DNA from: Prevotella sp. UBA7782
Lineage (GTDB): Bacteria; Bacteroidota; Bacteroidia; Bacteroidales; Bacteroidaceae
DNA length: 6,930 nucleotides
Direction of reading: 5' to 3'
Assembly: GCA_002480935.1 (NCBI GenBank)
Contig: DLDC01000047.1
Coordinates: forward strand, 1 to 6,930
Part shown: positions 1 to 5,597 of the stretch, one piece after another
Numbering within the stretch: the stretch's first letter is position 1
Layout of the letters: the number at the start of each line of letters is the position of its first letter
Made by a program: the position numbers and the translations under genes
The notes under the pieces: generated by a model
Databases searched by the model: none
Seen by the model: the letters and a program-made list of their open reading frames with translations, nothing else
What the model was told of the DNA's origin: nothing

Positions 1-1
1 T

Positions 2-1069
2 CCCGTCACGCTGTCGGCACTCACGCATAAGCCTGTGGTGAGCGAATTTTTCTCTCAACGCGACGGCTCATGGCACTCGCACGTTGACTTGGGGCTATGG
101 GCCGATGCCATGGTAGTGGCTCCTTGCACGGCAAGCAGCATGGCGAAGATGGCTAACGGCGTGGCCGACAACATGCTCATCACCACCTATCTCTCTATGA
201 AGGCGCCTGTGTTCATAGCGCCGGCCATGGATCTGGATATGTATAAGCATCCCTCCACGCAGCACAACATGCAGCTGCTCAAGAGCTACGGCAATCATAT
301 CATCGAGCCGCAATCGGGCTTCCTGGCTTCTGGACTGGAGGGCAAGGGACGCATGGAAGAGCCTGATGCCATAGCAGATGCCATAGACCGCTTCTTCGAT
401 GAGCAGGAGGGCCACTCAAGCGCCACGTCATTGCAGGGCAAGCATATCCTTGTTACGGCCGGACCTACGTATGAACGCATAGACCCCGTGCGCTTTATAG
501 GCAACTTCTCCAGCGGTAAGATGGGTTTCGCCTTGGCTGAGGAGTGCCTCAAAAGGGGCGCGCAGGTAACGTTGGTAACCGGTCCGGTGAGCCTGGAGTG
601 CAGCCAGGGCATCAAGAGAATAGACGTAGAGAGCTGCGACCAGATGTATAAGGCCGTGACAGAAGCCTTCGATGGTCAGGACGCAGCCATACTTAGTGCT
701 GCCGTTGCCGACTTCCGGCCGGAGCATGTAGCCGATCATAAGGTGAAACGCGAGGGTGACGGCATGGCCATCAGGCTGAAGCCAACCCAGGATATAGCCG
801 CCGAGCTGGGCCGAAGAAAGAAAGAGGGACAGCGACTGGTGGCCTTTGCGCTGGAGACAGACCATGAAGAGGACAACGCAAGAGGTAAGTTGAAGAGGAA
901 AAATGCCGACTTCATCGTGCTCAACTCCACCCGCGTAAAAGGTACTACCTTTGGTACTGACGACAATCAGATAATGATTATCAATGCCCAAGGGGCGAAG
1001 AAATTCGACAAAAAGCCTAAGGCTGAGGTGGCAAAAGATATTATCAACGAACTGGAGAACATATTATGA
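2..1069 (+). CDS. coaBC: Bifunctional phosphopantothenoylcysteine decarboxylase / phosphopantothenate-cysteine ligase (CoaBC), 5' end missing
   Basis: This cytosolic enzyme makes 4'-phosphopantetheine for coenzyme A: the CoaB half joins cysteine to 4'-phosphopantothenate using CTP, and the FMN-dependent CoaC half decarboxylates the product. The frame is open from base 2 (Pro-Val-Thr-Leu), and the real start lies outside the window; about 50 N-terminal residues are probably missing. The GTG codons at 35 and 38 are internal. CoaC shows the active-site His in HVDL (80-82), the NG-ADN-L segment near 155-178, PAMDLDMY (221-244) and [10 protein letters not shown] (326-355). CoaB begins near 440 with [25 protein letters not shown] (about 452-526), then AAVADFRP (698-721) and the lysine-containing KVKR (740-751). 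Two CoaC positions differ from the E. coli enzyme: Asp replaces the Asn of PxMN, and Ser replaces the Cys of the substrate clamp. The stop codon overlaps the next gene by 4 bases. The identity is secure. Confidence 0.96.
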   Translation, partial: PVTLSALTHKPVVSEFFSQRDGSWHSHVDLGLWADAMVVAPCTASSMAKMANGVADNMLITTYLSMKAPVFIAPAMDLDMYKHPSTQHNMQLLKSYGNHIIEPQSGFLASGLEGKGRMEEPDAIADAIDRFFDEQEGHSSATSLQGKHILVTAGPTYERIDPVRFIGNFSSGKMGFALAEECLKRGAQVTLVTGPVSLECSQGIKRIDVESCDQMYKAVTEAFDGQDAAILSAAVADFRPEHVADHKVKREGDGMAIRLKPTQDIAAELGRRKKEGQRLVAFALETDHEEDNARGKLKRKNADFIVLNSTRVKGTTFGTDDNQIMIINAQGAKKFDKKPKAEVAKDIINELENIL

Positions 1070-2013
1070 GCCTGAAGGAGCATCACACTTTATATAATAA
1101 GGTGTACAGAACGTGGGCTGTCATAGTCCTTGTGCTGTGCTTGGCCGCGCCCCAACGCATCGCGGCGCAGGAGCTATTGGCCAAGGTAACCATCAATCAC
1201 AACCAGATACAAGGCACGGACGCAAGCATATTCACCAATCTTCAGCAAACGCTGGAGCAGTTTATCAACGACAGAAAGTGGACAAACTTGCAGTTCCAAA
1301 AGAACGAACGGATAGTGTGCAACTTTAATATCACCGTGACAAAGTATGACCAATCGTCAAATACATTCACGTGTACGGCACTCATCCAGGCCAACCGGCC
1401 CGTTTACAATGCCGCTTACACCACCACATTATATAATAATAAGGATGCCAACTTCAGTTTTACGTTTGCCCAGTTCGACCAGTTGGACTACAATGATGAG
1501 ACAGTAGACAACCAGCTCACGGCACTTGTGGCTTATTATGCCTACCTGATTATAGGCTTAGACCTTGACAGCTTCGCGCCAATGGGCGGAGAAGACGTGC
1601 TGCAACTGTGCATGAACCTGGCCAACAACGCCCAAAATCTGAACTTTCCGGGCTGGAAATCGTTTGAAGACAGTCGTAATCGCTTTGCGATAATCAACGA
1701 TTATCTCGACGGAGCCATGAAGCCGTTCAGGCAATTGCAGTATGATTATTATCGTACGGGGCTTGATGAGATGGCCAACAACGCCGAACGAGGACGCACC
1801 AACATCACTACGGCGCTAGAAAACGACCTGAAGAAGGCGCATGAAGATAAGCCTTTGAGCATGCTTCCGCAGATATGGACCGACTATAAGCGCGATGAGC
1901 TGGCCAATATATACAAAGGCAAGGGCACGCAAAAGGAAAAAGAGAGCGTATATGAGTTGCTCTTTAACATCAATGCCAGCCAAAGCGCGGCTTGGGATAA
2001 AATAAAACAGTAA
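1066..2013 (+). CDS. Exported DUF4835 family protein (possible type IX secretion component, PorD-like)
   Basis: The 315-residue protein has a signal peptide: a basic N-region (residues 1-15), a hydrophobic core (16-29, TWAVIVLVLCLAAP) and a likely cleavage after Ala34, before Gln-Glu. No lipobox is convincing, because the residue before Cys25 is Leu. The mature part matches my recollection of DUF4835: VTINHNQIQGTD just after the signal, RKWTN..F..NE, RPVYNAAYTT (111-120), the block around YYAYLIIGLDLDSFAP (157-172), GWKSFE (196-201) and YDYYRTGLDEM. The family is, to my knowledge, confined to Bacteroidota; some pipelines name it type IX secretion protein PorD, but its biochemical role is unknown to me. 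It probably acts in the periplasm or at the outer membrane. The ATG overlaps the coaBC stop (ATGA), and GGAG at 1054-1057 lies 8 bases upstream, which supports this start. Its stop touches the recN start codon. Confidence 0.88.
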   Translation: MSLKEHHTLYNKVYRTWAVIVLVLCLAAPQRIAAQELLAKVTINHNQIQGTDASIFTNLQQTLEQFINDRKWTNLQFQKNERIVCNFNITVTKYDQSSNTFTCTALIQANRPVYNAAYTTTLYNNKDANFSFTFAQFDQLDYNDETVDNQLTALVAYYAYLIIGLDLDSFAPMGGEDVLQLCMNLANNAQNLNFPGWKSFEDSRNRFAIINDYLDGAMKPFRQLQYDYYRTGLDEMANNAERGRTNITTALENDLKKAHEDKPLSMLPQIWTDYKRDELANIYKGKGTQKEKESVYELLFNINASQSAAWDKIKQ

Positions 2014-3681
2014 ATGCTAACACATCTATACATAAAGAATTTCACGCTGATCGACGAGCTGGATATCGACTTTCATCCCGGATTCTCCGTTATTACGGGT
2101 GAGACGGGAGCCGGAAAGAGTATCATACTCGGTGCTATAGGCTTGCTGCTAGGGCAAAGGGCCGACAGCAAAGCCATCAAAAAAGGTGAGAAGAAGTGCG
2201 TTATAGAGGCGCATTTCGACTTGAGCAACTATGGCATGGAGGCTTTCTTCGACGAACATGACATAGAGTACGAGCCTCAGGATTGCATCCTGAGACGCGA
2301 ACTCATGGCTAGTGGCAAGTCGAGAGCATTTATCAACGACTCGCCGGCAAGCCTTCAGCAGATGAAAGCATTGGGAGAAAGGCTCATAGACATACACTCC
2401 CAGCATCAGAACCTGTTGTTGCAGCAAGAGGATTTTCAGCTTAATGTGCTGGATATTATAGCTGATGACGCCACGCAACTGCATGACTATCAAGACGGCT
2501 ATCGACAGTTTAAGGCCGTGGAGAGACAACTGCAGAAGCTTAAAGAGCAGATAGAGGAGGCTAAGGCCAATCAAGATTTCATGCAATTTCAGTATCATGA
2601 GCTTGAGGAAGCTAAGCTTGAAGATGGTCAGCAAGAGGATCTGGAGCAGGAATTGCAGAAGCTTTCGCACGCCGAAGACATCAAGACGGCTCTCTATAAC
2701 GCTGACAATCTGCTCAATGAAGATGAGAATGGCATCGTAGAAAAGCTGAAGCGTGCCTCTGATAGCCTGCATGACATAACCGAAGTGTATCCTGAGATAA
2801 AGGAAGCAACGCAAAGATTGGAGTCTGTACATATAGAGTTGAAGGATATTGCGCAGGATATAGCGGCGCAAACAGAGGATGTTGACTTCGACCCGCAGCG
2901 GTTAGACGAGGTGAATAATCAGCTGGACAAGATCTATTCGCTGCAACAGAAGTTCCATGTATCGACGGTCAGAGAGCTTATTGAGCTGCGTGATGACTTG
3001 AAAAACAAGCTCAACACCATTACCAACAGCGATGAAGAGGTGGCCTTGTTGCAGCAGAAGCTGGCTCAAGCGCAACGCAACTGCGAGGCTAAAGCAGCTA
3101 AACTGAGTGACATGAGGGGCAAGGCCGGCAAGCTGTTGGCATCTGAAATGAAGCAGAGACTCATACCATTGGGTATGCCCAACGTGCGTTTTGAGGCTCG
3201 CATAGAGGTCAAACCGCTGAGCGAAAACGGCCGCGACAAGATACAATTCTACTTTAGTGCCAATAAAAGCACCGAGATGCAGCCCGTCGCGCAGATTGCT
3301 TCCGGAGGCGAGATAGCACGTGTGATGCTCTCGCTCAAGGCTATGATAAGTGGCGTAGTGAAGCTGCCCACCATCATATTTGATGAGATTGACACCGGCG
3401 TGTCGGGCAAGATAGCGCAGAAGATGGCCATTATCATGCAGGAAATGGGCAGCAAGGGGCGGCAGGTTATATCCATTACGCACCTTCCGCAGATTGCCGC
3501 CTTGGGACAATATCATTATAAAGTGGAGAAACATGAGACTCCTACGGGCACGCAAAGCAACATGCGTGAGCTGAACGAAGAGCAACGTGTGGACGAAATA
3601 GCGCAGATGTTGTCGGGCGATAATGTTACCGACGCCGCGCGCAACAATGCCCGTGAGCTCCTGAGCAGTAGGGGAGAGTGA
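2014..3681 (+). CDS. recN: DNA repair protein RecN (SMC-like ATPase)
   Basis: RecN is an SMC/ABC-type ATPase that is recruited early to double-strand breaks and helps hold DNA ends or sister chromatids together for RecA-mediated repair. The length of 555 residues is normal. Visible parts in order: Walker A GETGAGKS (29-36); the HSQHQNLLL segment typical of RecN; two helical, Lys/Glu/Gln-rich coiled-coil arms at about 160-235 and 295-380; the ABC signature ASGGEIARVMLSLK (from 429); Walker B and D-loop TIIFDEIDTGVSG (453-465, with Asp457 and Glu458); and the switch His490 in ITHLPQIAALGQYHY. All ATPase motifs are intact. The ATG follows the TAA of the DUF4835 gene without a single spacer base and has no Shine-Dalgarno site, so reinitiation after the upstream gene is likely. 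I see no LexA-type operator directly upstream; expression probably depends on the coaBC operon promoter outside the window. Confidence 0.97.
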   Translation: MLTHLYIKNFTLIDELDIDFHPGFSVITGETGAGKSIILGAIGLLLGQRADSKAIKKGEKKCVIEAHFDLSNYGMEAFFDEHDIEYEPQDCILRRELMASGKSRAFINDSPASLQQMKALGERLIDIHSQHQNLLLQQEDFQLNVLDIIADDATQLHDYQDGYRQFKAVERQLQKLKEQIEEAKANQDFMQFQYHELEEAKLEDGQQEDLEQELQKLSHAEDIKTALYNADNLLNEDENGIVEKLKRASDSLHDITEVYPEIKEATQRLESVHIELKDIAQDIAAQTEDVDFDPQRLDEVNNQLDKIYSLQQKFHVSTVRELIELRDDLKNKLNTITNSDEEVALLQQKLAQAQRNCEAKAAKLSDMRGKAGKLLASEMKQRLIPLGMPNVRFEARIEVKPLSENGRDKIQFYFSANKSTEMQPVAQIASGGEIARVMLSLKAMISGVVKLPTIIFDEIDTGVSGKIAQKMAIIMQEMGSKGRQVISITHLPQIAALGQYHYKVEKHETPTGTQSNMRELNEEQRVDEIAQMLSGDNVTDAARNNARELLSSRGE

Positions 3682-3728
3682 CGCCCCAAGGGCTTATAGA
3701 GAAGATAGTCTGATAAAGATGGATGAGT

Positions 3729-3747
3729 AAAAGAAAGAAAAAGAAGA
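3729..3747 (+). promoter_or_regulatory. Purine-only tract before the TPR protein gene (possible translation enhancer)
   Basis: Nineteen consecutive A/G bases, mostly A, end one base before the ATG at 3749. There is no classical GGAGG. In Bacteroidota, A-rich leaders often stand in for Shine-Dalgarno sites, so this tract plausibly sets the start codon. The rest of the 67-base gap after recN (3682-3728) shows no clear TAnnTTTG promoter element and no terminator; its only structure is a GCCC-CAA-GGGC hairpin at 3683-3693. Whether the gene has its own promoter is open. Confidence 0.45.
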
Positions 3748-3748
3748 T

Positions 3749-5419
3749 ATGAACAAGCGAGTTTTATTAATCTTATTTGTGTTGTTCGCTGCCTTCAGCA
3801 GTCGCATGGCTGCTCAGTCTGGTGCAGTGAAGAAGGTAGCTAATGCCGTTTTGTCTATTACAACCTTTAAGGCTGACGGCTCAATATTGGCTACTGCCAA
3901 CGGCATTTGCATTTCCAATGACGGCACTTGTGTGAGTCCGTGGTCGCCATTTGCAGGCGCTGACCATGCTGTTGCCATTGATGCGAAGGGACAGAAACAC
4001 CAAGTGACGAAGCTGATGGGTGCCAACGAAATCTACAACTTGGTGAAGTTTGCCATCAGCGGTGCCCCCGCCGGCGTCGCTACTCTTGCCTCAGCGACGG
4101 CAAACAGCGGCTCTGCTGGTTGGATAGTGCCCTATGCAAAGGACGGCGCGCCGCAGAAGAACAGCGTGAAAAGCGCTGAGAAGTTTATGAATAAGTATAA
4201 CTATTATGTGTTAGCCAGTCAGGCAGACGATAAATACAATGGTTGTCCGCTCGTAGCTGACAACGGTCAGGTGCTGGGAGTGTATCTTTACTCGGCCAGC
4301 ACACCCAGCGCTACTGACGCGCGATATGCCAATGACTTCACGTTGAGCGGCCTTTCCATCAACGATCCGGTGCTCCGGCAGTGCAAAATCAGGGTGGCTT
4401 TGCCGTCAGACTTAAAGGATGCGCAGCTTGCCTTGCTTATGTCGCAGCAGCAAGACCCAAACAACTACGAGGCAACAGTAAAAGATTTCATCAGCATGTT
4501 TCCCCAGCAGAACGACGGATATTGGGGCCTTGCCAACCTGCAGGCATCTAAAGGCGACTATCTGGGTGCCGACAACACCATGAAAGAGGCTATCAGCAAG
4601 GTCTCAGATAAGAGCGAGTGCCATTACAACTATTCGCGTCTTATCAGCCAGTATGCCCAGGCTAAGGTGGATAGCTTATATGCTCCATGGACGTTCGACA
4701 AGGCTTTGACCGAGATAAAAGAGGCTCAGAAGGCCGACAACAACTTGGCCTACAAGCAGCAAGAGGGCATCATCAAGTATGGACAAGGCAATTATCAAGA
4801 GGCTTATGACATCTTTATGGGGCTCACACACTCTAAGCTGAGAGGCGGAGAAGTGTTTTATCAGGCCATGCAAGCCAAGCAGAAGCTGGGCGGAACCGAC
4901 CAGGAGCTGCTGTCATTGCTGGATAGTGCGGTGGCCGCTTGCGACACTCCTTACACCGTTGTGGCCGCTCCTTACTTTCTGGCACGCGGACTTCAGTATG
5001 GCAAGATGAACAAATACCGTGAGGCAGTCATCGATTTATATCGCTATGAGGTGCTCAATCCCTCCGGCTGCACCGCGGCCTTCTACTTCAACCGTGAGCA
5101 GCTTGAGGTGAAAGGACGTATGTGGCAGCAGGCCCTTAACGACATTGCGCACGTTTGTCTCATCACGAAAGACGAGCCTCTCTATTGGGCTGAGTTCGCC
5201 TCAGTGAACCTTCAGGTGCATAAATATGCCGATGCTATAGGCGCAGCCAAGCGTGCTATAGAGCTGTCAAAGGATTATGCCGATGCTTACTTGCTCTTGG
5301 GCGTGGCTCAGGTGGAAAACAATGAGCGGGCAGAAGGTATGCAGAACATTGCCAAAGCCAAGGAGCTGGGCAACCAGCAGGCCGATAGCTTCTTGAAGAA
5401 ATATCAACAAAAGAAGTAA
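3749..5419 (+). CDS. Exported protein with degenerate trypsin/HtrA-like domain and C-terminal TPR repeats
   Basis: The 556-residue protein starts with a clear signal peptide (basic residues 3-4, hydrophobic core 5-16, likely cleavage after Ala22, before Gln-Ser). Residues 27-215 look like a trypsin-like peptidase domain: ISNDGTCVSPWSPFAGA (55-71) lines up without gaps with the His-containing segment of HtrA-type proteases, NLVKF (97-101) with the Asp segment, and NGCPLVADNGQVLGVYL (164-180) with GNSGGPLV...G.VVGI. All three catalytic positions seem replaced (Ser66, Asn97, Asn164), so peptidase activity is unlikely. Residues 240-550 hold TPR-like helix pairs, clearest at 256-285, 335-365, 407-438, 477-508 and 511-543. 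It probably acts as a periplasmic or envelope-associated binding scaffold; the partner is unknown. The gene lies 67 bases after recN in the same direction and ends at a strong terminator. Pipelines may call it a serine protease or TPR protein. Confidence 0.85.
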   Translation: MNKRVLLILFVLFAAFSSRMAAQSGAVKKVANAVLSITTFKADGSILATANGICISNDGTCVSPWSPFAGADHAVAIDAKGQKHQVTKLMGANEIYNLVKFAISGAPAGVATLASATANSGSAGWIVPYAKDGAPQKNSVKSAEKFMNKYNYYVLASQADDKYNGCPLVADNGQVLGVYLYSASTPSATDARYANDFTLSGLSINDPVLRQCKIRVALPSDLKDAQLALLMSQQQDPNNYEATVKDFISMFPQQNDGYWGLANLQASKGDYLGADNTMKEAISKVSDKSECHYNYSRLISQYAQAKVDSLYAPWTFDKALTEIKEAQKADNNLAYKQQEGIIKYGQGNYQEAYDIFMGLTHSKLRGGEVFYQAMQAKQKLGGTDQELLSLLDSAVAACDTPYTVVAAPYFLARGLQYGKMNKYREAVIDLYRYEVLNPSGCTAAFYFNREQLEVKGRMWQQALNDIAHVCLITKDEPLYWAEFASVNLQVHKYADAIGAAKRAIELSKDYADAYLLLGVAQVENNERAEGMQNIAKAKELGNQQADSFLKKYQQKK

Positions 5420-5427
5420 GCCATACG

Positions 5428-5479
5428 ATAAAACAAAGGTGGAAAGCTCGCTGCGGTAGGGCTTTCCGCTTTGTTTTAT
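5428..5479 (+). terminator. Strong intrinsic-type terminator hairpin after the TPR protein gene
   Basis: The arms are 5428-5447 and 5461-5479 around a 13-base loop (5448-5460). The inner 7 bp (GGAAAGC/GCTTTCC) and the outer 11 bp (ATAAAACAAAG/CTTTGTTTTAT) pair perfectly; between them T5440 can wobble-pair with G5468 and leave G5439 as a single bulge. The outer arm supplies a T-rich 3' end on the + strand and, because of symmetry, also on the - strand. It starts 8 bases after the TAA at 5417-5419 and separates the upstream genes from the transporter unit. Confidence 0.9.
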
Positions 5480-5522
5480 GAGGCGGATATATTCATCAAA
5501 ATGCAACAAAAACAGCTGCTTG

Positions 5523-5559
5523 GCATAAATAATTGGCACTTTGCCTCGTTTATTTATGC
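5523..5559. repeat. Inverted repeat GCATAAATAA / TTATTTATGC in the promoter region
   Basis: Two perfect 10-base arms (5523-5532 and 5550-5559) flank a 17-base spacer. A second small palindrome, GGCA-CTT-TGCC (5535-5545), sits almost at the same centre. The right arm ends 9 bases before the -7 promoter element, so the repeat covers the zone where RNA polymerase would contact the -33 region. It could be an operator for a dimeric regulator or a DNA hairpin; no regulator gene is nearby to pair with it. A direct repeat TTGGCA (5520-5525 and 5533-5538) overlaps the left arm. Confidence 0.6.
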
Positions 5560-5576
5560 AAAAGATAGTAACTTTG
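5540..5576 (+). promoter_or_regulatory. Putative Bacteroides-type promoter of the transporter gene
   Basis: TAACTTTG at 5569-5576 exactly fits the Bacteroidota -7 consensus TAnnTTTG. The nearest TTTG (5540-5543) that could act as the -33 element is 25 bases upstream, longer than the usual spacing of about 19-21, so the -33 contact is weak or differs. Transcription would start near 5579-5584, giving a leader of only about 14-19 bases without a Shine-Dalgarno site before the ATG at 5598. Confidence 0.65.
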
Positions 5577-5597
5577 CAGCAATTTAGTAATCATAAC

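Noticed and set aside
428..991. A 187-codon open frame on the - strand inside coaBC
   Set aside because: It mirrors the conserved CoaB domain and has no recognisable domain; the coding signal is clearly on the + strand.
1129..1143. Possible lipoprotein signal (LVLC) in the DUF4835 signal peptide
   Set aside because: The residue before the Cys is Leu, not Gly, Ala or Ser, and Cys25 sits inside the hydrophobic core; Ala34|Gln35 is a better signal peptidase I site.
1090..1440. The A/T-rich string TTATATAATAA occurs twice within the DUF4835 gene (near 1090 and 1429)
   Set aside because: Both copies encode Leu-Tyr-Asn in the same frame (LYNK and LYNNK), so chance coding similarity explains them. 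A hidden promoter is possible but unsupported.
2149..2871. A 240-codon open frame on the - strand opposite recN
   Set aside because: It lies fully inside recN, whose product has every expected motif. The translation is rich in Leu, Arg and His, as expected of a reverse-strand shadow, and resembles no family I know.
2902..3585. A 227-codon open frame on the - strand opposite the recN ATPase region
   Set aside because: Same reasoning: it is antisense to the conserved Walker B and signature motifs, with a composition typical of a shadow frame and no start context.
3683..3693. Small hairpin GCCC-CAA-GGGC just after recN
   Set aside because: Only 4 bp of stem and no T-run after it, so it is too weak to call a terminator.
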